The position numbers were made by a program, and so were the translations under genes. Below are positions 40,354 through 49,197 of a stretch of 64,000 bases of DNA, one piece after another (position 1 is the first letter of the stretch; each line of letters starts with the position of its first letter). Origin of the DNA: Tritrichomonas musculus (taxonomy: Eukaryota > Parabasalia > Tritrichomonadida > Tritrichomonadidae); NCBI GenBank assembly GCA_039105265.1, contig JAPFFF010000006.1, positions 868,001 through 932,000 on the forward strand, written 5' to 3'. The notes under the pieces are model-generated. The model did no database searches. It had not been told where the DNA came from and saw nothing but the letters and a program-made list of their open reading frames with translations.

Positions 40354-41283
40354 TTATTTCCTTTCAATGAAAGGATTTGATTCTTGTGCGATTGCTCTGT
40401 ATAATGGGAAGCAATTCATAAGATGAAGTAAGAAAACAACAACAGCCATCAATCCACTAGCAACACAAATAGCAATAAAGAACCATGCCATGAACATACT
40501 ATGACCACCAGAAAATGAAGTTTCTGCAATAATAAGAGATTTGCTTCCTTTGAAAGAAGCAACAGGATAATTATTAGCAATTGTCACACGATAACTTCCT
40601 TTTCTAAGGGAAACTTTTCCATCTGTTTTAGCCCATAATTTCCTAAATTTTGGAAATGCTGCTGTTTGAATCCAATTAATAAATCGTTCATTTAGTTGAC
40701 CACCAGGAAACATTGGATTATTTCGGAGCCATGCATTAGGAGATTCATATTTTTCATTTGTTTGCTTATATATTTTTAATACAGAAGGGATGGCAATTCC
40801 CTGATCCGTAAATTGAGGAAATCCTGAACTAAAAGAATATGTATCATTAAAAAGAGAAAGAGGGACTGTTCCACATGGAGCAATTGGGCCATTTTCATCT
40901 TCACGGCAAGGGACGCATTTCTTAATACTTTTGCCTGTTGCATATTCGCCTTCTAATTGAGCCCAGCTTTTAGAACTGGTAAACATAAAATTGTCTTGAT
41001 AAACGCGTGTTAATTCATAATAGATAAATAATTCTCGATTTTCGATATCTTCTTCAACTTCAAAATTGATAACGCACGGATTTCTGTTTTCACATTGATC
41101 GTCATATCGTATAGATAATTCCCAAACATTAGCATTTCCAAAATAGTATCCGAGTCCTAATCCAAGTGAAACAACGCACACGCATAAATAAAAAATAACT
41201 GAAATAAAAGGCGTTAAGATTGGACGGCAGGCTGGAAGCCTTTGTTGTAAAAATTTAGAATTTGCGTGTGGGACTTCTGTCAT
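40354..41283 (-). CDS. CDC50/LEM3 family, P4-ATPase beta subunit
   Basis: The product is 309 residues. Two membrane spans (about 24-50 and 264-290) flank a large luminal domain. The first is preceded by QQRLPACRPILTP, the family's N-terminal signature. The luminal part has YYELTRVYQDNFMFTSSKSWAQLEG, paired cysteines (KCVPCR, APCG), GTVPLSLFNDTYSF, LNERFINWIQTAAFPKFRKLW and the near-membrane FKGSKSLIIAETSFSGGH. CDC50 proteins escort P4 flippases from the ER and are needed for their phospholipid transport. The length is typical. It is divergent from the large alpha-solenoid gene. Confidence 0.93.
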   Translation of the reverse strand: MTEVPHANSKFLQQRLPACRPILTPFISVIFYLCVCVVSLGLGLGYYFGNANVWELSIRYDDQCENRNPCVINFEVEEDIENRELFIYYELTRVYQDNFMFTSSKSWAQLEGEYATGKSIKKCVPCREDENGPIAPCGTVPLSLFNDTYSFSSGFPQFTDQGIAIPSVLKIYKQTNEKYESPNAWLRNNPMFPGGQLNERFINWIQTAAFPKFRKLWAKTDGKVSLRKGSYRVTIANNYPVASFKGSKSLIIAETSFSGGHSMFMAWFFIAICVASGLMAVVVFLLHLMNCFPLYRAIAQESNPFIERK

Positions 41284-41609
41284 GTTTTGATGAAAACTTT
41301 TATTTCATGAATCATAGAATTCGCTTTTTAAATGAAAATCGGCTACTCATTTGTGTTTTTCTGAAGACATTCACTTTTTCTTATTAATAGTATTCATAAA
41401 AAATTCAACGTTTTTCACAAATTAGTATTTTGTACTTTTTGATTAATTTCATATAATTAAATAATAATTAAAATATTTTTATCATTTAAAATTTTTACCA
41501 ACGATTAATACGATCACAATTTCAATATATATGATTTTTAACGAGCCAAAATAATTTAAAAATTTTGAAGGATTTGGAAATCTTTTTGAATCGATAAAGA
41601 AATACACAG
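41284..41609. other. divergent intergenic region
   Basis: AT-rich spacer between CDC50 and the alpha-solenoid gene. It contains AACGATTAATACGATC and CGAGCCAAAATAA; the latter also occurs right after the TAAACGGTCTC box of the RING gene. Possible promoter content is inference. Confidence 0.4.
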
Positions 41610-44600
41610 ATGGGGTATCTAATTCAGAAAGATGAGCTTTTTAAAATCCTTTATGATACGCAAGAAGGTAAAATTAGCCCACCTCCATCTAAAATATGTT
41701 CTACTCTTGGATCATTCAGAAAAAAACTATCGCTTGATTGGCTAAATAAGATTAAAAAGCATGATCCAAAAAGCTGTTTAACATGTGCAATTGTTACGAT
41801 TCTTAAATATACTGATCATTCGGACGCATCTGTCAGAGTAATCGCATATAGTACACTCGGGGCTTTGCTTCTTTGTGTTGCAACGTTTGATCCAATTTTA
41901 TTTATACATGCTTTTGGAAACGCAACTACTCAAACGCCGATTTCTCCCCGTCCATCAATGGCTATAATTAATATGTTTGTTTATCTTTCACGTTTTGTAA
42001 GTTCTGTTAAACTTCAAGGATTTATTATTATTGCACCAGTTATTGATCACTTCAAAGCTGATATTTCTGATTTTTTAAAATATTTACCGCAAATAATTCC
42101 AATGATGAAAGATATACCTTCAACTTTTCACCTTCAACTTTTAAATACATTATTAATATCATGTTCAAAACGGCTTAATTCATCATTTACAGGTGCTGTA
42201 TACTGTCTAATTTCACTAAATAAGCCGTTATTGGTTCCAAATTTCAAGAAGATTGTACTTGATAATCATTTAAATTCTGTAGTTGTTTGTTTAGGGCCAA
42301 CATTTATCGGTGATAATGAAATATATGAATTACTTGAGGAAGACGGTCGTGAACTATTTTTAAATGCGGCATTGAACGAATTTATCAGAGAGCCACCAGG
42401 TTTTACCGAATTTGAAGCATCATGCTTAACTTGTTCTCAGTTTTTACGATATGCACGCGATACCAATAAGTATTCAGATCTTCGTCAACGAATATTTACG
42501 CATTTAAAGAGAGACTATCCACCACACTTTCGTCGTTTAAAGCTGCTTCTCCCAATGTCGCTCGAAGAAATTTTGCAAGTTCATGAAGATACAGATTCAA
42601 TGAAAGCAGCACAAAATTTTGCACTGGCCTCGTGCTATGTTGATAACCGAGGAGAAACAGATTCAGATTATTTAGCCCAAATATTTTATTCTTTTCGATT
42701 TTCTAGAAATGATCTATATTGCTCACTCATTGAATCTTTTGCAAAATGTGTCAATCTTTTTCTCATTCATTGTAAAGAAAAGTATCATGTAAAACTTTTA
42801 AAATGGATTTTAAAGAAGAAAAACATAAATTGGGTTCATGATATGGCAGTTGCTAATCTTTTATGCGACATTGATTGCTATTTATGTGCTAAAATAATTC
42901 CTGATTTTTTCCAATTGGCAATTAACCGTCTTTTAGAGTTTTCTCTCTCACCAAACAATAGACTTTTTGGAGCATCAATCACTGCCATTAAACATATTGT
43001 TTCATATGACACTTTGCATGAATTATTATCTACTATAATTCGATGTGATTGGATCGATGAATTCAGTGTTTCAAGACGATTTGAACTTTTATCGACATTA
43101 GCATCAATTTTTGTTTCAGAAGAATTTCTTCTTTTTGTTCCAATTGCATTTGAATGCATTCTTTTCTTTACAACAACAAATGTTGTTTCAAATGCTTGCT
43201 CTTTTCTGTCAAAAGTTAAAGTAAGTTCAATTCCAGATGTGATTCGAAAATTTTGTTTTGATTTTATCGCTTCAAATTTCGAAAGTTTTACTCATACTTC
43301 AATGCAAATTCCAGTTCCAGGTTATGAAGTTCCAGTAGCAGCTCCAAATTATTTAGATACAATTGATACTGATATCGTGACCAATCCAGCTTTTGACCAC
43401 GAATCTTCTTTAACGCCAATACGCAATTGTTTTCATTTTTGTTGTACTCTTCCTTTGGAAGCCTTGAAAGAAACAGATATCTTTTTCTGGTTTTGTATTG
43501 AATTGATTCCTCTTTTTCCGCAAGAAGCGCTAGAAAAAGCTTTTGAAATTCAAGATTACAAAAGTGTCAATGGAGAAGTTTTATGGAATTTTCTATTTCA
43601 AACTTTTAAGACATCGTCAAAAGATTCAGTTACAGCAACCTGTTGTAAGCTTTTTACACGATCACAGCATCGTATACCAGGGAATGTTGATGTTATGTTA
43701 GAGCAGTATTTGATTGAACAAAGATCACAAGATCCTGAACTTTTATATTATCTTTTTGTTCTTGTTGATCAGTTACAGCATGATAAAGCAATTCAATCGG
43801 TTCCATCAATGATTCAAGGTCTTGAACAAAAAATTGCTTCTGTTCTTCTTTTCAAACTTGTTCTTGTCATTGGAAGAGAAATGGTGGATGAGATTGATGA
43901 TAAATACGCAATTGCGCTTCTTCAGTATGCCAATTTTTATGGAGCTGAATACAATGATAAAGTAAATCGATATTTGGAAACAACTCCTTTTGAAGAATGG
44001 CCATTAGATGATGACGGAATGAACGCAGAACTAATTACTTTTTTGGTAAATAAACATAAAACGCAAAATATTCTTCAAGATGTTGGTGATTTTAGCAAAT
44101 TAGATCAGCAGCATTTAAAATTTTTGGTCGATCATCAAGAAATTTTTAAATTAGAAGGTTTCAAAGATTTTATTGATCAGAATCCAAGTCTTTTTTCAAA
44201 AATCGACATTTCTCCAATTCATCAAGCGCATTCAAAAGAAATAATATTCACATTTAAACCAATCGATGAAACTAAAAAAATTCGTATTTCAACGATTTCT
44301 CCATTCCTTGAAAAAGGGAAAATCGCCAAGTTTGCGAATGACTCAGATAATGAATCAGAATCACAAAAAAATGCAATTGAAGATCAGATTGTTTTTAGTT
44401 CTTCAAATTCTCTTTTCGATTCATCTTCAAATTCAGTTATACATTCTTATTCAACATCGCTTTCGCAATCAGATTTACTTTTAGGTCTTCTTGATTCTTT
44501 CTTTCAATTTTCTAAAGTTCAATTGACAAACGATCAACTTGATGCCATTTTTAAAACCATAATAAATCGAACTTCAACATATAAAAATGCAATTTTATAT

Positions 44601-46160
44601 GCGATTAAAAACAAACTTAAAATTGACTTAGATTTTGTTCTTGACCACCCAATCCTATTTTTTGAAGATCATGAGGTATTTAACGCATTACTTTCATATC
44701 TTCGAACCCAATTTACAAAAATAGATCAAATTGATCAAAAATTGATTGATAAAATCGAGAATAAGACTGAAAGAAAAATTGAGGAAAAAATGATCATCGG
44801 TTCAAAGTGGAGTGAACCTTTAAAAAATATTGTTTTAATTGATCCGAATTATTTCTTGAAATTTTATACTGATAATACGAATGAATTTAAAGGTGTTCAT
44901 TTTCGAAGTTTAATTATTTTATTGTATGAAGCTTCTTTCGATCCTGTAAAACTTCATGACATCATTGTTAAGCATTTATCGGTCTACCATGGCTTTGAAT
45001 CTGTTAAAAAGAAGGCTTTACTTCTGAGATTTATTGCAGTTACTATTGATTCTTTGTTAAAGAAAAATTTGAAAGTTGAAGCTGGGTTTATTATCGGATT
45101 TTTTAACGCACAGCTCGAAATGATCATTGAATATCCTTTTCCTGCATTACACCAAGAATTGTCAAATATTTTCAAAGTAATCATTCCTGTGGAACAAAAA
45201 TATAAGCAATATGAACTCTTTATTGAAAAGTTCCTAAATGAAACACATTTCAATTCATTGTTTTTAAAGTCATTGACATTTCTTTATACTTATCATCAAA
45301 AAGAAATCATTCATAGTCAACTTTTTGCTTCACTTTTTGAAAGTGAAGTTCCCTCTTTTTATAAAATTGCATTGGAATGCTTAAATGAAATAGCGGTTTC
45401 TGAGGCTCCTCCTTTATCAATTGGAATTGTTTTCGAATGCGCTAGTTCGGTCGTTAAAATTATGGCTTCTTTATCAATTGAGTACATAGCTTTGGAAACA
45501 ACAGTTTCATTTGTTAAAAAGTTGATTACAAATAGGAACAAATTCCCTATTCAAAAATTTTTCTTTGATAATTTTGTCATAACGTTTCTATCAAATGCTT
45601 CAAGTCCTTCTTACACATTATCTATCGAAGTCATTCCCTTTATTGTTGATGCTTATCCGCAATCAGTCGATACATTATTTAATTTGACTTTTTCAAATGA
45701 AAACTTCAGTAAGATATTTATGAATATATTTGAATCTAGAAAGCAAGACACTATTGCACAAAAAGCTATTAATGATCGTATTTGTACTTTTTTCGTAAAT
45801 CGTCCTTCAATCTCTTTAAGCAAACTTGTTCCTTATACTACAAAGCAGAGTAAGTCAATTGAATCTACGGTTTGTTTTTTATTAAATTACTTGCTTCATC
45901 TTGAAGATTGCTTTTTGCCATTCTTTCTTGTTTTAAGAGTCTTCATACCAAAATATCCAACATTAACAGAATCTTTTGGAGACATTTTTAACACTATGAA
46001 AATAAAATCAAGAAGCTTGTCTCTCATGCTCTCTACATCGAGTGATGTAGATGATATACCAAAATCGTTTTTGTATGCTTGTTCAGAAACAAACAATGTT
46101 GATTTGATTGATTCAGAATTTTGTATGTTTTTAGCAAATAATATAATATCTATAGAATAA
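41610..46160 (+). CDS. large alpha-solenoid (HEAT/ARM-like) protein of unknown function
   Basis: The product is 1516 residues. It is almost entirely composed of amphipathic helices in pairs of about 40 residues, typical of HEAT/ARM solenoids, for example HSDASVRVIAYSTLGALLLCVATFDP near 70-95. A charged, Ser-rich linker with Asp/Glu/Asn lies at about 900-960, including KFANDSDNESES. I see no catalytic motif, signal peptide or membrane segment. I do not recognise the family; scaffolding roles in traffic, nuclear transport or signalling would all fit. Start ATG 41610 follows the divergent region shared with CDC50. Confidence 0.7.
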   Translation: MGYLIQKDELFKILYDTQEGKISPPPSKICSTLGSFRKKLSLDWLNKIKKHDPKSCLTCAIVTILKYTDHSDASVRVIAYSTLGALLLCVATFDPILFIHAFGNATTQTPISPRPSMAIINMFVYLSRFVSSVKLQGFIIIAPVIDHFKADISDFLKYLPQIIPMMKDIPSTFHLQLLNTLLISCSKRLNSSFTGAVYCLISLNKPLLVPNFKKIVLDNHLNSVVVCLGPTFIGDNEIYELLEEDGRELFLNAALNEFIREPPGFTEFEASCLTCSQFLRYARDTNKYSDLRQRIFTHLKRDYPPHFRRLKLLLPMSLEEILQVHEDTDSMKAAQNFALASCYVDNRGETDSDYLAQIFYSFRFSRNDLYCSLIESFAKCVNLFLIHCKEKYHVKLLKWILKKKNINWVHDMAVANLLCDIDCYLCAKIIPDFFQLAINRLLEFSLSPNNRLFGASITAIKHIVSYDTLHELLSTIIRCDWIDEFSVSRRFELLSTLASIFVSEEFLLFVPIAFECILFFTTTNVVSNACSFLSKVKVSSIPDVIRKFCFDFIASNFESFTHTSMQIPVPGYEVPVAAPNYLDTIDTDIVTNPAFDHESSLTPIRNCFHFCCTLPLEALKETDIFFWFCIELIPLFPQEALEKAFEIQDYKSVNGEVLWNFLFQTFKTSSKDSVTATCCKLFTRSQHRIPGNVDVMLEQYLIEQRSQDPELLYYLFVLVDQLQHDKAIQSVPSMIQGLEQKIASVLLFKLVLVIGREMVDEIDDKYAIALLQYANFYGAEYNDKVNRYLETTPFEEWPLDDDGMNAELITFLVNKHKTQNILQDVGDFSKLDQQHLKFLVDHQEIFKLEGFKDFIDQNPSLFSKIDISPIHQAHSKEIIFTFKPIDETKKIRISTISPFLEKGKIAKFANDSDNESESQKNAIEDQIVFSSSNSLFDSSSNSVIHSYSTSLSQSDLLLGLLDSFFQFSKVQLTNDQLDAIFKTIINRTSTYKNAILYAIKNKLKIDLDFVLDHPILFFEDHEVFNALLSYLRTQFTKIDQIDQKLIDKIENKTERKIEEKMIIGSKWSEPLKNIVLIDPNYFLKFYTDNTNEFKGVHFRSLIILLYEASFDPVKLHDIIVKHLSVYHGFESVKKKALLLRFIAVTIDSLLKKNLKVEAGFIIGFFNAQLEMIIEYPFPALHQELSNIFKVIIPVEQKYKQYELFIEKFLNETHFNSLFLKSLTFLYTYHQKEIIHSQLFASLFESEVPSFYKIALECLNEIAVSEAPPLSIGIVFECASSVVKIMASLSIEYIALETTVSFVKKLITNRNKFPIQKFFFDNFVITFLSNASSPSYTLSIEVIPFIVDAYPQSVDTLFNLTFSNENFSKIFMNIFESRKQDTIAQKAINDRICTFFVNRPSISLSKLVPYTTKQSKSIESTVCFLLNYLLHLEDCFLPFFLVLRVFIPKYPTLTESFGDIFNTMKIKSRSLSLMLSTSSDVDDIPKSFLYACSETNNVDLIDSEFCMFLANNIISIE

Positions 46161-46612
46161 ATTTTGTAATTTAATTTATTTATTTTATTTATGTCATGTA
46201 TTTATCTCTTCTTTTCTATAAATTTCGAAAATCATCTTTTTGTAAACTTTTTAAATAGTTTTATTATTATAAATTGGTATATAGAAAATAAACAATATTA
46301 TATTATATAATGAATTATCAATTATAAATTTATATGTTTGAGCAATTTTGATATACCGATATCTTTAAAGTTTCTTGGAATTAGAATTTAATCATTTGAT
46401 TTGATTTGATTTGAAATAAAAATTTATTTTTTTTTTACCAATTGAGATATGTGCTTAATAATGTATCTTTTTACAATTACCAAACATTTTATATTGATAA
46501 TAAAATGCAAAAATTTTGTGAAAAATATAAGATAATTTAAAATATCAAAAATGTCAAAAAAATTAGAGATAAAATTAATTTTTCGTTTATTATCATACAA
46601 TATAATTAATTT
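46161..46612. other. convergent 3' intergenic region
   Basis: About 450 bp of AT-rich DNA. It contains a short TTTGATTTGATTTGA tandem near 46396. No gene is seen. Confidence 0.5.
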
Positions 46613-47458
46613 TTACATAAAATTAGTATCAAGCCATCCAAGTGAATAATCATCAAATCCATTTTCCCAGAATATACTATCAATTTCTTTAAGATTGTCT
46701 AAGAAATGAAGAGGATCTTGATTTTGGCTTTTATTTTCATCTTCTGTTTTATTTGTATCAAGTTCGTCAATGATAATAAAATCATCATAGGTAGTTTTGT
46801 TCATATTAGGATCAGGTGGCGATGATGTTGTTGATGAAAGTGCCGAGTTATTGTTTTTTGAGAAAAAAAAGGAATTAGGGATATTATTATTAATAGATGG
46901 TGTCATTAAAGAAGAAGAAGAAGAAGAGCATGAAGAAACTTGCTGTGAATTAAAATTTGAGCTAGATGACTTTTGTGCTGATTGCTTTTCTTTAGATTTT
47001 TTGCTATTCTTTTTCTTCTGTCTTCGTTGAAGAATAGTGAATCTATTCTTGATACTATTTGTTGACCTAGATGCAAAATATGATGCAATCGTACGCCAAC
47101 GTGGCCCCAATTCTTGGTACTTTTCCATCAAAAAGCAATCTTCTTCAGCTGTCCATGGTGCTGATATTAATGCTGGATTAACATAATTATTCCATCGTTC
47201 TCGGCATTGCCTTGCATTCCTTCCTGGAACTCGGCTAGCAATGATATGCCAGTCACCAGTTCCAAGGCTTTGAACAGCATGAAGGAGTAGCATATCTTCA
47301 TGTGGTGAGAATTTAATCTTAGGGGTGAAATATGAAGGTCTATGCTTAGAAACTTTTTCCTGATTCTGGTTGTTTGCAGATTCATTCTGCTGCGGAAGGT
47401 CAGAAGTTTCAGGTGAAGATGGAGCAGAAGCATCACTACTAGCAATAGTACTTGACAT
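46613..47458 (-). CDS. R2R3 Myb DNA-binding protein, left copy
   Basis: The product is 281 residues. Two Myb repeats span about 48-150. R2 is KFSPHEDMLLLHAVQSLG followed by DWHIIASRVPGRNARQCRERWNNY. R3 is APWTAEEDCFLMEKYQEL followed by RWRTIASYFASRSTNSIKNRF. The spaced Trp residues and the recognition helix match Trichomonas Myb regulators such as those of ap65-1. An Lys-rich patch after R3 may be a nuclear signal. The C-terminal half is Ser/Asn-rich and acidic. It is identical to the right copy except one residue (Asp instead of Gly) and the last eight or so residues, which here read WLDTNFM. It lies head to head with its twin on a 1055-bp inverted repeat. Confidence 0.95.
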   Translation of the reverse strand: MSSTIASSDASAPSSPETSDLPQQNESANNQNQEKVSKHRPSYFTPKIKFSPHEDMLLLHAVQSLGTGDWHIIASRVPGRNARQCRERWNNYVNPALISAPWTAEEDCFLMEKYQELGPRWRTIASYFASRSTNSIKNRFTILQRRQKKKNSKKSKEKQSAQKSSSSNFNSQQVSSCSSSSSSLMTPSINNNIPNSFFFSKNNNSALSSTTSSPPDPNMNKTTYDDFIIIDELDTNKTEDENKSQNQDPLHFLDNLKEIDSIFWENGFDDYSLGWLDTNFM

Positions 47459-47692
47459 TATGGTGTGACTAAGAGCAGAAGCTGCTTAAAAAATATTTGG
47501 TTTTATTCGTCTTCTGAAATTCTCAGAATGCAATTGTGAAGATTGATAGCGCGATTTTTGTGAGGTTTGAAAGAGATTTTTTTTAATTTAAAGAATTTTG
47601 ATAGGTTATACAATTATTAAAACAAACCCCCAAAATTATTTCAAATCGAAAAAATCAGATCATTTTGCATTGATTTCTTCTTTATTTTATTT
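46638..47692 (-). repeat. left arm of 1055-bp inverted repeat
   Basis: The reverse complement of this arm matches 48118-49172 over exactly 1055 bases without indels. By eye I found one substitution in the coding part (GAT/GGT codon). It covers the Myb coding region except the last codons, plus 234 bp of upstream flank. Confidence 0.93.
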
Positions 47693-48117
47693 ACTAATTT
47701 CAATTAATTTGAAAGAACATACAAATATTATAAGCTAACCTTTTAAAAAGTTATGACAGTGTTGATAAGAATTATTTTGAGATAAATTTCACAGAATTTT
47801 AACATTGTCAATCATTTTCTAAATTATCTATATTATCAAAATAATAGATGAAACATTGAAGTAATCAATTATTTCTTCATTTGAGATCATTATGATCCTT
47901 CAGAAAATTTCAATGAATTTTAATTATCAAATGATCATTTAACTTTTTAGATTGATTTTCCGAAAGTGATCGACTTCTTATATTTGTAAAATTTAAGATA
48001 TTTATTTAAATATTTAAAAAAAGAGTGAATTAGATTCGGAAAACTGCGAGCATTTGTAAAATAAAATAAAGATACTTTTGAGAAAGATATAAAAAAAAAT
48101 TCAATTCATTGAATTTA
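47693..48117. other. 425-bp spacer between Myb inverted-repeat arms
   Basis: Unique AT-rich DNA forming the centre of the palindrome. No gene is seen. Together with the 234-bp flank of each arm it holds the promoters of both divergent Myb genes. Confidence 0.7.
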
Positions 48118-49172
48118 AAATAAAATAAAGAAGAAATCAATGCAAAATGATCTGATTTTTTCGATTTGAAATAATTTTGGGGGTTTGTTTTAATAATTGT
48201 ATAACCTATCAAAATTCTTTAAATTAAAAAAAATCTCTTTCAAACCTCACAAAAATCGCGCTATCAATCTTCACAATTGCATTCTGAGAATTTCAGAAGA
48301 CGAATAAAACCAAATATTTTTTAAGCAGCTTCTGCTCTTAGTCACACCATAATGTCAAGTACTATTGCTAGTAGTGATGCTTCTGCTCCATCTTCACCTG
48401 AAACTTCTGACCTTCCGCAGCAGAATGAATCTGCAAACAACCAGAATCAGGAAAAAGTTTCTAAGCATAGACCTTCATATTTCACCCCTAAGATTAAATT
48501 CTCACCACATGAAGATATGCTACTCCTTCATGCTGTTCAAAGCCTTGGAACTGGTGACTGGCATATCATTGCTAGCCGAGTTCCAGGAAGGAATGCAAGG
48601 CAATGCCGAGAACGATGGAATAATTATGTTAATCCAGCATTAATATCAGCACCATGGACAGCTGAAGAAGATTGCTTTTTGATGGAAAAGTACCAAGAAT
48701 TGGGGCCACGTTGGCGTACGATTGCATCATATTTTGCATCTAGGTCAACAAATAGTATCAAGAATAGATTCACTATTCTTCAACGAAGACAGAAGAAAAA
48801 GAATAGCAAAAAATCTAAAGAAAAGCAATCAGCACAAAAGTCATCTAGCTCAAATTTTAATTCACAGCAAGTTTCTTCATGCTCTTCTTCTTCTTCTTCT
48901 TTAATGACACCATCTATTAATAATAATATCCCTAATTCCTTTTTTTTCTCAAAAAACAATAACTCGGCACTTTCATCAACAACATCATCGCCACCTGATC
49001 CTAATATGAACAAAACTACCTATGATGATTTTATTATCATTGACGAACTTGGTACAAATAAAACAGAAGATGAAAATAAAAGCCAAAATCAAGATCCTCT
49101 TCATTTCTTAGACAATCTTAAAGAAATTGATAGTATATTCTGGGAAAATGGATTTGATGATTATTCACTTGG
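48118..49172 (+). repeat. right arm of 1055-bp inverted repeat
   Basis: Mate of 46638-47692. Identity ends abruptly at CACTTGG within the last codons. Beyond it the two genes remain alignable at protein level for a few residues only. Confidence 0.93.
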
Positions 49173-49197
49173 GTTGTTCGATACCTATTATTTCTAA
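48352..49197 (+). CDS. R2R3 Myb DNA-binding protein, right copy
   Basis: The product is 281 residues, with the same two Myb repeats as the left copy and a C-terminus reading LFDTYYF. The different but related tails (WLDTNFM against LFDTYYF) suggest two older paralogs whose main parts were recently made identical. The alternative is one duplication followed by rapid change at the tails. Because 234 bp of upstream DNA is also shared, both copies are probably expressed alike. Target genes are unknown; TAACGAT-like strings occur upstream of some genes in this window. Confidence 0.95.
   Translation: MSSTIASSDASAPSSPETSDLPQQNESANNQNQEKVSKHRPSYFTPKIKFSPHEDMLLLHAVQSLGTGDWHIIASRVPGRNARQCRERWNNYVNPALISAPWTAEEDCFLMEKYQELGPRWRTIASYFASRSTNSIKNRFTILQRRQKKKNSKKSKEKQSAQKSSSSNFNSQQVSSCSSSSSSLMTPSINNNIPNSFFFSKNNNSALSSTTSSPPDPNMNKTTYDDFIIIDELGTNKTEDENKSQNQDPLHFLDNLKEIDSIFWENGFDDYSLGLFDTYYF

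Noticed and set aside
46797-47030. Glu/Phe-rich frame antisense to the left Myb gene, and its mirror at 48780-49013
   Set aside because: It is present twice only because the inverted repeat is duplicated. The composition reflects poly-Ser and Lys codons read backwards.
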